A stretch of 64,000 bases of DNA from Trebouxia sp. TZW2008 (lineage: Eukaryota; Chlorophyta; Trebouxiophyceae; Trebouxiales; Trebouxiaceae). Within the stretch, counting starts at the first letter, position 1, and every line of letters begins with the position of its first letter. Of the stretch, positions 20,034-31,926 are shown in pieces. The translations under genes and the position numbers were made by a program. The notes beneath the pieces are model-generated. The model saw only the letters and a list, made by a program, of their open reading frames with translations, was not told where the DNA came from and searched no databases. The stretch lies in assembly GCA_002118135.1 (NCBI GenBank), contig BDIU01000039.1:124001-188000 (forward strand), written 5' to 3'.

Positions 20034-23000
20034 TCACACCCTGCTAATGTCTCTGCCAAAAAGTTTGGTCCTGACCCAGTCAACAGCCACCAGACTCTGA
20101 TTCCTGAAGCTGATCTGACTGTATGTCTCAAACCCCCTCCACAGCAGCCCTGCAAAAATCCGTGTTTCCTGAATGTGACAACTGCACCTGTTCCCAATCA
20201 ACCTTGCACTTGCATTGCACTGTCTTGTCTCACAGAATTACACTGCAGTCTAGAACTCTAAAATTACACTGCAGCAGGACAGACCTGCAGTCCAGCCTGT
20301 GATGGGACCCACTTGGGGGTTTTCATGACAGCCTTGTCAGCACCCACCTTTGATACCTGTACATGCAAGCTCCCTTGCTGATGCCTAATGCTGTATATGC
20401 ATGTGTTTCACTTGTATGTTTCAGGGCAGGCTCACATCTGAGCCATTGATAGCACACATTTCTGGGGCGACTATGATGGCCTTGTCATCAACCACATTGT
20501 GATCTCAAACAAGACAGCTCTGGCATGTGATCTCAAACACGTGATCTCTCTGTGACCTGTGCCATGTGCCTTCTGTGATGTCATCTCTGTGATCTCCCAT
20601 ACAAAAGCAGAGCGAGAAAAAGAGGATACACGCTTTGGCCAAGCAACAAGTCTGAGCAATCATTGAGAAAACCAAGGCAATCTTACTAAGCCAGTATGAA
20701 GGCTGACCTGCAGTCCAGCCTGTGATTGGACCCATTTTGGGGATGTCCATGACGGCCTTGTCAGCACCAACATATGCCAGACTGCCTAAGTGGGTATACT
20801 TGAAGGGCTTTTGTGGCACTGGCAGGGCTGACTCATCCTGTGCCTGGGCAGGCGGCTGATGCTTTTTCAGCATGTGCGCCAAATACGCCCCCTCCTGCCT
20901 TGCTACCTGCATGCAGCTTTGCGTCACAACTGCTGCCATGACATGTGCAACACTTGGGCAGGGCTGATTCATCCTGTGCATGGGCTGGCGGGTGGTGCTT
21001 CTTCAGCATGTGCGCCAGGTATGCCCCTTCCTGCCTTGCTACCTACACATAGAGGTTAATGAATCCCGCGCAAGCTCAGGTTTGCTGTATAGGCTTGGAT
21101 CCACAGCTGGGTGCAGGCTCAGGAGGGCCTGGACATGGCACTGACGCACAACTTTGGGAAGTAATAAGGGAGTTTAGGTGTGGCAGCCCAGATGCAGATG
21201 TCTCGTGAGGTTTGTGATGTCAGCTTGAGCGTCCATTCATGCCTCATGGCCAGATGAGCTCAGTCAGGTGTGCATTGTGAACGCTGGCTTGCATTCATGA
21301 TTGACTGAGTATTGCTGAGTTCATTTTGAGAATGACTTATTGTTGAGATGAATAGAAGCATTTCAAAATCGGTTGATTGTAGGATGGCTTGACGGGTAGA
21401 TTGACTCACTGCTTGATTGATTGATTGATCACTCAAAACAAGGGGTGAGGCGTTCCTGGCAGAGCTCGCACATCCTTACTCTTCTTTGACAATTAGTGAC
21501 TCCTCAAGCAGTCTGGGCAAGACATTACAACAAAGACTCTAAATCAAAATAGTTTGATGGGTCCAAACCTGAGCAGTTGCCGGCAGTGCTCGCAGACCCT
21601 TGTCAATCTTCTTCAGCAGATCCTCAAACTTTTCACGGGTGATGGTGGTGTCATCACTTAGCTCATTCAGGGGGCCAGCTGCCTCACCACTGATCTCTGT
21701 TCTCACCAGCCCGCCAAAACGCTTGGCGCCATACCTCCTGCAGTACAACACTTCAGATTCACGCCATGAGCGACCTTCAGCAAAGTATCTCAGTGGCTGC
21801 CAAGAAGGCTGAGTGTGGCAATGTCTATCTCGTTGGGAAGCTCATCCAGCGGCCCAACTGCCGCACCACTGATCTCTGTCCTTATCAGTCCGCCACAACG
21901 CTTGGCACCCTACTTCCTGCAGTACAACACTTCAAATTCATGCAATCAGCAACCTTCCACAAAGAATCTCAATGGCTGCCAATAAGGGTGACTGTGGCAA
22001 TGCCTGTGTTGATGGGATGCTCATTCAGGAGACCGGCTGCCTTACCACTGATCTCTGTCCTGACCAGCCCGCCAAAACGCTTGGCGCCATACCTCCTGCA
22101 GTACAATACTACAGATTCACGCAATGAGCAACCTTCAGCAAAGTATCTCAGTGGCTGCCAAGAAGGCTGACTGTGGCAATGTCTATGTCAAGCCTAGCAA
22201 GAGCTTGGCACACTGTTTGCTGCAGCAGAACCAAATACGACAGACAGCTGGCTGATGAACTATTTTTGCAAAACAGGTCGACAGCAGCATCCCTGATGTT
22301 TGCGCAACACGCCTGAACATTCCCCAGACATTTCGCAGACAGTTTTGCTGACGGTGTCTGCAGTTGGCAGCTTGGTGACAGGCTGAGAGCTGTACGCTCT
22401 AAAGCGTACAATACCCTTACACACATGGCATGCAGGCACAGAACGCATTATTACCTGCCAAAAAAGGCTTGCATGCTGCAGCACGCTCATGACTGCATGC
22501 AAGGCACAGGCTGGGGCATGTTGTAGCAACTGTTGCTGCAAGCCCACAAGCCTCTGCTTATCTAGACAACACCGGCTGTGATAGAGTTGAGACCTGCCAA
22601 AGCAGCCCACACTGGCCTGTGCAACTCTCCAAATTTATGACAAGGGTGCTTAACCGTCAAGGAAGCGTGCGTGCTCCTCCAGATGGCTGTACTGCTTGCT
22701 GGCTTGATCCAAAAATTGCCGCTGACGTCGTTCTCCGCGAACACATCTGACAACATGGACATTTGCGTTCAGTTCTCATGAAATACAAGTCAGCATACAT
22801 CATGTATGTTCAAGATGTGACAAACGTAATTGAGATGGGGCTTACGCGTCAAGGAAGCGTGCATGCTCCTCCAGATGGCTGTACTGCTTGCTGGCTTGGT
22901 TCATCAACTGCCGCAGTTCTGCCAGGGTTAGCTTACCGTCCCTATCAGTGTCACCAGTATCAAACAGCTCCGATGAATGATCCAGCGCCTTGGGCTGCAC

Positions 23001-26000
23001 AGTCATATGAACTCAATTCAGCATGCAACAGCACATCCACATCAATACCCTTAAGCATGCACTCATGAGACAAACATCATGAAACAGCAAATTTGTATAA
23101 ACACGCACCTGATTGTGCAACCATGTGACCAATGCTCATAGTACAAAGCCATCACTGCATGAGCATCCACTGTCATGCAACAGCATTGTGTGATTGTGCA
23201 TTCATCTGAGTGACTTGTGCTTTGTGCTGACAAGCAGGCAATTGCGTTATGCCAGTCCTGGAAACTGGTTTAAGGCCTCAGGCTGCATGACATTGTGACA
23301 AGTTTTCAAGGCAAAACTCTCGTCACACAAGCATCTATTGACAGGCCAAAGCATCCAGTCATTATATCTTCATGTACGCTTGCTCCTGGTACATGAGTGG
23401 GATCACCATACACCAGAAGCTGGCAAAGTTTGCTGCTGCAATTGACCCACAATCAGCTTGCCAAGAATGACTGGCACTCAGCTATAACAGCTATCATGGG
23501 CAAAAGTTTCTGAATGTCTCAAAAGACATGATGGCTATACATTCTTGATTTCAACACTAAGCAATGCCAAGATGTGCGTCGCACCTGTTCAATGGTGGCT
23601 GCATCGCCAATGGCGTAGATGCATGTCACGTCTGTACAACAGTCATTGCACTGCAACACCAAAATGGATGTCACATCTGTTCAGTGTGGCTGTATTGCAT
23701 TGCCAAGTTACTCGACCCCTGTTCAATGGTGGCTGCATCACCAGTGATGTAGATGCATGTCACGCCTTAAGAACAGTGATTGCACTGTAACACCAAAATG
23801 CATGTCACATCTGCTCAGTGTGGCTGCGTTGCAGTGCCAAGTTATTTGTCACACCTGTTCAATGGTGGCTGCGTCACCAATGGCGTAGATGCTGCCTCCA
23901 GAGCCCTTCACTCGCAGGTGGTCATCAGTGATGATTGACCGGAAGTGCGTCTGACTGTCCTTGAGCCTGTCTTGCAGCTGCAGGCAGCAGCTCCAGATTC
24001 AACATGCCTCAAGTACATGTGCTACCAGACAAGTACAGTAGATGCGCAACTGTATTGTTGCAACATGACAAGCGTTTGACAGCTTCCAGGCATGCAGTAT
24101 TGAGATTGTGTTTAGGAAGCTCCTGCAGCTCAAATGTGCTTGCAGCCTATTTGCTCAGAATGATACTTGGTATGATATGACAAAGGTCTGAATACATAGC
24201 ATGGCTCAACGCACTGTTGGTAACACTCTGCTGATTGTGTCAACAACACAGGCAGACAGGTGCATGCTTATCCCAATGCAGGCTTGATTTTTCACACACC
24301 CACGTGTCCATAGATCTTGTTACACATGCTGCCTTGAGACAGTGCTGTGCAAGATTCACACATGGCTCCCGGCTAAGCAATATAGCATGTTAACAACAGT
24401 TTGTGTACTGTGCTATACACATGGGTGCATACAGTCATCCCTGGGAACCCGCTTGAGGCACAAGCCTTCTTAATGAGTTTGTGCACCACCACCACATTTG
24501 CTATCCTATGACACGTTCCAGTCACCTTTCTGGCTCAAGATGCTATGTGCATTGCGATGAGCATTACTCATGACTGAGCACAGTCAGTTGCTGATTTCAG
24601 CGTGAAGTGTCTACCTGTTTGATGACAAGGTGCATGGCCACACCAGTTGCTATGACTATCACTAGCACTATAGTCACAACACTGTCATGTCTTGATTCCG
24701 GCCTAAAGCGCCCACCTTTTCGATGACAGGGTGCATGGCCACGTTAGTTGCTATGACTGTGACCATGACTACGATCATGACTATCGACATAGTCCTGATA
24801 CCGTCATGTTCTGATCCCTGCCTAGAGTGCCCCGCTGGTTGATGACAGGATGCATGGCTACACCCAATGGCGTGACAGCGAGTTAACAGCTTACTAAGTG
24901 ATTGCAACATGAGTAATGCCATGGTATGTCAACACGACTATCACTTAAGATGCATGTTGACAGCAGTCAGCCTGTAGCACTTGCCTGTTTGATGACAGGA
25001 TGCATGGCGACACCAGTTGCCCACACACAAGCACCAAAGGGGATGTCCCTCTCTCCAGAGGCATCAGACACAGTCACAGACTGCCGCTGCACTGCCTTCA
25101 CTTTGGTGTTCAGAATCAGGTCAATGCGGTTCCTGCATACATGGCACACACAGTGAGTGACTGCCGCTGCTTTGACTTGAGGTTGGTGTCCAAAATCAGG
25201 TTTCCGCAGGCATAGCATGGTGCATGTAGGCGGCTTGACAAGCCAAATCCAACCTGTCGCTGAGAACTCTGGACTTTTTAGGTAGGTGTCATCCTGTTGT
25301 AGATGCAGCTTGCTGACTGCTTATAATGTCCATCGGCAGAGCGCAAGCAGTTGTTGACAAGTCAGTATGCAAACTCTTTTGCGGCAAGTCAAATCTCAGG
25401 AAGCACAAGATGTGCTAATCTGCACAGTCAGAAGCGCTAATGAGTATGGCAGCCCATGCAGCATTGGCAACAGTCAAGCTATGGAATAGACAATGACAGC
25501 AATCTTAGCTTGTCAGTGAAAAGAGCAGCACAGCAGGGCTTGAGACATTTTCACAGGCAAAAAGCAATCAAGACGTGACAGCTCATCTCAACACCTGCCA
25601 GTTGCAGACTTGACCAACATCTGTAGCAACAGCATGATTTCAAACAGAACTGGTCATGCAATCGTGGCAGCAGCGCTTGTGGTACTTCTCAAAGCACACA
25701 CCTTGTAAAAATTTCACGGGTGTACTCTGATATCCGCCTATCATAAGTGCTCAGCACATGGTCTTGCAATTCAATGACGGCAATGCGCACATCCTTGACA
25801 ATATCTGGATAGACCTTGACCAGGTCAGATTCCACCATATCTTGCAGTTCAGCTGCCACCTCTACACCTGTTGGCCCACCGCCGACCACCACAAAGGATA
25901 GCAGCTTCTTCCTCTCCTGCACATTCAAAACAAGGGTTACAGCTTCCAGTCATGTTGATTGACTGACAAAAGCAGCTCCTGTTTCTGTCCTGCAAAGTAA

Positions 26001-29000
26001 ATGACAGAGATTGAAGCTTTGCATGTTCCCTGTGACTGGGTGCACTTTGACCAATTGAATTCCACCATGTCTTGCAGCTCAGCGGCCACCTCTACAACTG
26101 TTGGCCCACCGCCCACCACCACAAAAGATGGCAGCCTCTTCGTTTCCTTCACAGTCAAAGCAACATTTTGAAGAAGTCAGCATGATGAAACCTGTAGACC
26201 TTTTGACTCACTGCCAATGACCACCAAGGGCAGCACCTGCTTGCTTTCCTGCACAGTCAAAGCAGTATCTGCAGATTCCATTCATGTTGATCTACACATG
26301 ATAGCAACTTCTTTGTGTCCTGCAAGATCTGGTTTTGAGGGTGAAGCTCTAATTGTTCAATGTATCTTGGTACACTTTGACCAGGTCAGTCCACCATGTC
26401 TTGCAGTTCAGCGGCCACCTCTACACCTGTTTGCTCACCGCCCACCACCACAAAGGACAGCAGTTTCTTCCTTTCACAGTCAAAAAAGATTCTGGTCATA
26501 CTCATCAACAGATGAATAACAGACAACAGTCACCCCTACCCAGACTCCACAAACTGTTCCGACACATTGGCAAGCTTGTTATCCTGCTGTGAAAGCATAT
26601 CTGACTTGATCTGACAGGTTGACAAGCGCTACTCTACGCTGCCATAGCAGCAAATATGCCCTAATCTGCTGTTTGGGGAGGGCTGCCCTCTTGAAGCAGT
26701 CAGAAAGATTGGCAAGATCTGACGCGTTGGCCACAGTGCTACCCTGCCATGAAAGCATCACTGAATTGTTCCAAAATGTTGAGGAGGGCTGCTCAAACAT
26801 AGTGGCAGAACAACTATGCTGTTGTGAGAGCAGATGGGGCCTAATCTGACATGCTTACAGGATTTTTCTTCTTCTTATGCTGAAATGAAAGCATATTCAA
26901 CCTGACCTAAGGTGTTGGGCAGGGCTGTTCTCTCGAGGCACTCAGAACCAGCTGCCCAAGCTTTTGAGCAGGCTTGTGTTGACGTTATCAAAGCATGACT
27001 GAACTGAGATTACCTGTTGGCAATACTTTTCTACTGCTGTGAAAACGTATCTGACCTGATCTGATGTGTTGCGCAGGGCCATCCATTCAAGTGACACATT
27101 GGCAGGACACCTACATTGAGTGAAAGCAGAGACAGCCTGATGTAAAGTGACGGAAGGACTACAAAGCTGCTGTTAAAGCAGGTTTGAGCTCAGGTAACAT
27201 GGGCACATGAAGAAGAAAGCACCACTGACCTGGTCTGATGTGTTGGGCAGGGCTGCCCTCTCAAAGCACTCAGACACCTGCCGCCTGAGCTTGTTTGCAT
27301 CTGTGATGGACTTGAAGAAGAAGGTGTGCTCCTGAACGCCCTTGATGCCAAAGGTGTTGTTGACGCTGCCAACCCCTGCGTCACATCATCAGGATCATCA
27401 TAGTCATTTGAGACATCACAATATGCAATCCTGTCAGGTAACGTGTGTTCTCCCGAAATCCGTTGATGCTGAAGGTGTTGGTTTCGCTGCCAACACCTGC
27501 AGAGCAACTTGTTGTGAGCACCATTGACATCGTCATTGCAAAACTTCCAGGAAATCTAAGCTTCTGTATACAGCAAAGCATGAAAAGCAATTTGCAAATA
27601 GCTGTGTAGAACGCCTTCAACCATCCAGGCAGAAACTTGTGCATTCTTTAACCGTTCTGACCTACAAATTTGCATGTTGGGAATGTCACAATCACAAGTT
27701 GTTTGCATGTGATGCACAGCATTGCTTGTAAGCAGGAAGAGCACCTGTCCTTGCTGCATGTTCCAAATGCATGGCATATCACCAAATCACGCAAGGTCAC
27801 TAGGTCTTTTGCCTGTATACATGTAGAGAGTATACCTAGGATGAGGATGTCATACTCCAGCTTGAAGCAGCATTCATCCATGCCAGCATCAGCTGGAAAG
27901 CAGGCAACCACAGTCTTCTTCTCTGGATCAATGTCCCCAGCCTCTGCCTCAAAGTATCTGCCCTGCAAACGCAGGTATGGTGGTCATAGTCTGAGCGTAG
28001 ACCTGAAGAAGTACCCTGTTTTGTATGTTGGGTAGGTAAGATGCGCGCGGACAACCAACAGCTCCTGTGCTCTGCTGACTTCTGCTCCAACCTCTTGGCG
28101 TTTCAGATGGAGCAGCTTGCCTGTGGTCCTCTTGCTTGCCTCCTTTTTCAAGGATATTGCTGCTCTGAGCAACTGGCCTGTGACTTTGCTCCCACAGAAT
28201 GGCATTCTGGTACAGCAAATTCACATTGTAAGAACACTCAGTGTTAGGACAATGCAAATTGTCACCAATCACTGCATTCTGACTGCAGTGGCACCTCTGA
28301 GTAAGGACATTTTAATATAAAGACACATTTCTTGGGAATCAAAGCAGCAGAGACAAAGAGAAGTCACTGTGGTTGATGACAGCGCACAGGGCGCAGGCTT
28401 TGCCTGCTTTGGCCTCAAGCTGCTGGGTCTTTGCAGCAACACGTGTACAGACTCTTGCTATATGCTGCGTGCTCCAGGCATACCTGCTGGTAGGTGCAGG
28501 TATGTATGCATAAGTTCTGGATATGCGAGGGTCAGAAAGAAGCCCTGTAGACTGCTGTGTGTTTAGTTTGTGCTCAACATCCATTGCGAAGCTGTGTATA
28601 TGCTATCTGGTGCTGTGAAAATCCGCAAGAACAACAAGCAGAGTCAGCAGACTTTGAGGAAAATGAGAGCCAGGCAGATTGCAACACATACTGCATGCAA
28701 CTTTGCAATGTTTTGCACCACATGCGCCTAACTTCAGCAACACTCCCCTTGCTTGCGTCAGTCGTATGATGACTCTTGCACTCTTCTGAACGAGTGCATG
28801 ATGCAAAGCAGAGCTCCTCGTGGTGACTAATCAGCAGTCAACCGCAAGATAGAGACACGTGTTGTGACTTATCACAGATTTGCAAAGAGCTCAGAAGTGA
28901 AGCACCTTGCCAGCCATAATTCTGCGGATAGGCTCAACAATGGATCTCTCCTCCACAGTGCCAGTGCATACTGCTGGTAGCAGTGGCGTGTACAGGAAGT

Positions 29001-29671
29001 AGTTGCGTGGCGACACCAAGGTGATATCATACTTCTGACTGCACAGGCAGACACATTGGGCTATCTGATGGGAGTAGTATCATGCAAGAGTTGCACAAGC
29101 AGATTTGAATAGCAAGAGTGCAGTTACAAAATAATCAACAAGGCTGATCAAGCACAAACAAAGGTTGGCATGCTGAGCACGCTTCGCATGTCAGGACTCA
29201 GCTTTGCCTCAACAGCAAGCACACAATGGCTGCAGCTGCACAGCAATGAAAACACCACATTACTTTGGGCGCAACTGACAAACAAGAGTTGAAATAAGTG
29301 CTGCTGCAGGAGAGATGGCAAAATGAGGACAGCCTCAGCAACGCACCTGTCTTTCTTTGACAAGCCTTTGATGAAGCTCATGGCGCCCCATCCAGAGCCA
29401 AGAATGAGAATGCGTGGCTTCTGTGAGCTTTGAGGAGCCATGGAGGAGATACTCTTTGAGATGCCAGTTGCAGGCACGACATTGCTAGCTGAAGTTGGAT
29501 TCTTGCTTCCCTGGCAAGAAAGCGAGCAGCATGCGCATGAATACACAATAGCAACTGTATTGGACAGATCTTGATCAACATCTGGCATTGACATACCTTC
29601 AATGAGGGCTCTTTGGTGGCGTTCGCAGATGAGTGTACACGGAACTGATGCCGTCCCTTGGACGAAGCCAT
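20034..29671 (-). CDS. Type II NAD(P)H dehydrogenase with EF-hand (NDB-like), rotenone-insensitive
   Basis: Single-subunit flavoenzyme that passes electrons from NAD(P)H to quinone without pumping protons. Twelve exons give 587 residues, all phases closing: 29597-29671, 29347-29510, 28906-29038, 27836-27962, 27230-27375, 25702-25916, 24985-25132, 23855-23977, 22846-22994, 21569-21737, 20708-20906, 20034-20149. The FAD-binding GSGWG is at about residues 63-67 and the NAD(P)H site [11 protein letters not shown] at about 224-234. IYAIGDAAT follows. A perfect EF-hand loop [12 protein letters not shown] (about 392-403) sits in the insertion seen in plant NDB proteins, so Ca2+ control is likely. 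The C-terminus has [13 protein letters not shown] and an amphipathic tail. The N-terminus lacks a strong transit peptide, so location (outer face of mitochondria, or plastid) is open. Exon 7 uses a GC donor. At least ten exon edges have echoes. Confidence 0.92.
20278..20346 (-). repeat. Echo of NDH2 exon 11 donor end
   Basis: Matches the last about 65 bases of exon 11 (20708-20775) and lies downstream of it, about 430 bp away. Confidence 0.75.
20952..21048 (-). repeat. Echo of NDH2 exon 11 acceptor end
   Basis: Repeats the first about 95 bases of exon 11 ([15 protein letters not shown], then QDESALP) upstream of the functional copy, about 140 bp away. The acceptor reads TGTGTAG and looks usable. 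Confidence 0.8.
21738..22170 (-). repeat. 179-bp tandem array carrying the NDH2 exon 10 start
   Basis: The functional exon start is at 21737; copies start at 21916 and 22095, exactly 179 bp apart each time. Each copy carries the acceptor, about 90 bp of exon ([14 protein letters not shown] in frame) and flanking intron. The outer copy is the closer match to the functional exon. Confidence 0.88.
22655..22725 (-). repeat. Echo of NDH2 exon 9 (EF-hand exon) donor end
   Basis: Repeats the exon 9 end that encodes [17 protein letters not shown], in decayed form, about 190 bp downstream. The donor is now GTTAAG. Confidence 0.75.
23581..23770 (-). repeat. Two echoes of NDH2 exon 8 donor end
   Basis: The CTGTTCAATGGTGGCTGC..C block of the exon 8 end (23855) recurs at 23718 and 23585, periods 137 and 133 bp. 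The nearer copy has lost its GT; the farther keeps GTGCGA. A weaker partial copy lies near 23680. Confidence 0.8.
24600..24870 (-). repeat. Three echoes of NDH2 exon 7 donor end
   Basis: Copies of the exon end encoding VAMHPVIKQ sit at 24835, 24716 and 24615, downstream of the functional end at 24985. Spacings are 150, 119 and 101 bp. The functional exon uses a GC donor, whereas the copies at 24716 and 24615 have canonical GT donors. Confidence 0.82.
25146..25212 (-). repeat. Echo of NDH2 exon 7 acceptor end
   Basis: Repeats the first about 60 bases of exon 7 with indels (CTGATT.TG.ACACCAA...CAGCGGCAGTC), about 75 bp upstream of the functional copy. Confidence 0.65.
26036..26480 (-). repeat. 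Three echoes of NDH2 exon 6 acceptor end
   Basis: Copies with starts near 26150, 26250 and 26480 repeat the NAD(P)H-binding exon (functional start 25916). The first encodes [20 protein letters not shown] and the last [18 protein letters not shown]. The middle copy is short. All have indels or stops after the conserved part. Confidence 0.82.
26590..27100 (-). repeat. Four or more echoes of NDH2 exon 5 donor end
   Basis: The exon 5 end (CTGACCTGGTCTGATGTGTT, then GGCAGGGCTGCCCTCT) recurs in decayed form near 26600, 26660-26720, 26895-26955 and 27050-27095, all downstream of exon 5. Confidence 0.7.
27425..27500 (-). repeat. Echo of NDH2 exon 5 acceptor end
   Basis: An acceptor at 27498 is followed by [17 protein letters not shown], a near match to the exon 5 start [17 protein letters not shown], about 125 bp upstream of the functional exon and in the same phase. 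Confidence 0.78.
28211..28371 (+). mobile_element. pogo/Tigger-like MITE, copy D
   Basis: Begins TA-CAGCAAATTCACATTGTAAGAACAC and ends ACAAAGAGAAGTCACTG. It shares the central GCATTCTGACTGCAGTGG and CCTCTGAGTAAGGACA blocks with copy C and lies in NDH2 intron 3. Confidence 0.7.
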
Positions 29672-30684
29672 CCTGCCAACGCGCGAACCGATGCATCTCC
29701 ATCTATCCACGTGACAAGTGTGCCGCACTGGCTGCACTGGCCGACCCCCAAGCTGCCCGACCTGTGTCTGCATCAGCTCTGCACGGATTGACGCAGCTCT
29801 GACCTAACAAGCGGCGGACTGCGGGCTGGTTGAAGTGCTGTCGAAGCGACTCAACCGAGGAGTGCAACGCGTTCTGACGTGCGTAAGTCAATTTCGTCTT
29901 TTGCCCGTAGCAGTCGCGATCTGTTTGACTTGAACCGCAGTGCCACTGCGAAAGTGCCTTTCATGGCAGGAAACAAAAGCAAGCAACGGTTCTTGTTCGG
30001 CTTCAGAATCTTCAAAGTTCACACATGCATGACAGACTTGCGAGGATGTCATCTTGGTGGGACTTGACATTACAGTGATCATTTGCCATCAGACTTGGAC
30101 GTAGCTCCACGATCTGCTAGTTGCAACTCCCATGCCTGCTCTTGCATATGATTATGCGCAGTTCAGCATATTGAACTCATGATTGTTTTCATAATTGGAA
30201 AAATATCCTGCTCTTTTCCTTTGAGAGAGGTTGCTTCTGCAGCAGCTTTTTAGAAAGCAGCTGTGCACCAACTTGTGTTGCAAGGACATGATTTCTTGTT
30301 TGTCAAGTAGCTTCAACTCTATCTGAAGAAACAGTCAATGCATAAGATCAAGATGACGGCATACCAGGGGCTGTTGTGACACTTGATTTGTCAGTATCTG
30401 AAAGCAGGTCCACAACATGACTCGATATGCAAGTCGACCACCTCTGTGTATATGCTGCTGCATTGACTTTGCCTGCAGATGTGCAGCAGGGTGCAAGCTG
30501 CTTTGTGTGAAGCTCAAAGCACCCTAGAGAAAAGGGCAGTTGCCCTTGGTGTATCTGCTGCAGATATGCAGATTGTCTGTACAGCTGGGACAGCGAGCTG
30601 GACGGGGTCCTTCTCTTATAATGCCGGTATTGACGTCAATGCTGGTGCTGGTGCTGATGCTGTTGTTTTTTTTGTTCCAAGCAG
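29672..30684. other. Intergenic region
   Basis: Lies between the NDH2 start and the cupin gene end. The part from 29672 to about 29960 is CG-richer and probably the NDH2 promoter. I see no gene in the rest. Confidence 0.4.
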
Positions 30685-31303
30685 CTATAGCTCATCTGAT
30701 CCTGCATCATGACCCCAATCAGATGCAGAACCAGCTTTTGGATCTTCAAAGTGAATGTCATCTGGACTCCGTCGAGGAGTGTCAAATGACAAGAACACAA
30801 TGGGTTCCTCTATTAGCTTGGGCAGCGAGTGGACAGTTGTCTTTTTGAAGTAAAGCAGATCCCCTGGGCCAAAGTCAGCTTCAGATTTTGGATCTTCCAT
30901 CCAAAATGTGCCGCGTCCAGACAGGACGTACAAGTACTCGTCGCATTGATTGTGATGGTGCGGCTTCATAGGCTGAAACACCCGAAAGACCCGAGAACTT
31001 GCAGCTTCTGTGTCTACCAAGTATTTGTCAACAAGGAGCTTGTCAGAGGTGTTGGGCAACGTGGCGCCAACTTCTTGAGGTTTGAACCGACGGGGACGAC
31101 CATCTAATTCATCCCGAGCTTTGACTAACGTCCACAGCAGTACTGCAACGCAGCATGCAGATGTTGGGCATTAGCTAAGGCATCGATGGTTTCCAGCCGG
31201 AAGGAGGTCATGCCAGCCTTAACCAACCGCCAGAAAGGCATTTGATTACACACTTACCCATTGCCGATAGCCACACAGTGCTTTTGAACGTGCAGAGCGT
31301 CAT
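30685..31303 (-). CDS. Cupin-domain protein, substrate unknown
   Basis: Two exons, 31258-31303 and 30685-31124, give 161 residues in phase. The metal-binding cupin motif 1 reads HHHNQCDEYLYVLSGRG, with the His, Glu and Gly in the expected spacing. Motif 2 is FGPGDLLYF...VHSL. A single cupin barrel of this size is often an isomerase, epimerase or dioxygenase, or a binding protein; nothing here decides which. The exon 1 start is supported by a clean GTAAGT donor and matching phase, but it encodes only 15 residues and is the least certain part. The C-terminal four residues are SDEL, like an ER-retention tail, but I see no signal peptide. Confidence 0.8.
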
Positions 31304-31926
31304 GATGGTACAGGAACAGGCAACGCCTGCTCGTGGGTCAGCGGATCAGAGCGCTCATGCGCCACCGGAAATAGCTGCTGGGCAGAAAGCACCTGCTTGT
31401 TCGGTGCAGTTGACAGCAAAAACCCGCAACGAACTGCAGCGCTGATGGCAAGACAGAGTCAACGATGCCATGCATGCAGTGAACATGGAGTAAGGCATCG
31501 GAGCCCTAATTGCGGCAACCTGCACCGTCACAGGTGTCAATACCGGCTTCGCCCAAAAACTGTGCCAAAATTAGGACATTCAACTTCAATCCCTGCTGTT
31601 CATCAGCGCGACGCTGCGTGGCCGCCGTTGTTGAGAGGCTGACCAGCTGCTCAGGCGTCTGCTTTGCGCCTACATCGCGAAACACATACCAGAAACGCTG
31701 CAGCTGGGGTTTACGTGCGATTAAGGAGATCAGTCGTACAGCACGGACACTGCCGCTCAGACGGAGCCGGCCTCGTACAGTCCTGCATATGTGTCGGCAA
31801 CGTGCTATGCGCATATGCTGTTGACCATCGGGCGCGGCTGCGCTTCGCTCAACCTCATTGCCTGAAGAAAGGCAGATAGGTTTGGGGAATCCCAGAACGT
31901 GAACAAGCGCTAAGCCAGCAGCAGCA
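31304..31926. promoter_or_regulatory. Shared 5' region of the divergent cupin and MFS genes
   Basis: 623 bp between two divergent start codons. It is richer in CG dinucleotides than the flanking introns. I cannot identify a TATA box or specific elements. Confidence 0.4.

Noticed and set aside
27984..28205. Minus-strand frame with a Lys-rich, protein-like stretch ([14 protein letters not shown]) in NDH2 intron 3
   Set aside because: Exons 3 and 4 join directly in phase and match the family without it. No matching splice sites; it overlaps the end of MITE copy D.
30685..30687. C-terminal SDEL of the cupin protein as an ER-retention signal
   Set aside because: No signal peptide is visible, so the match is probably chance.
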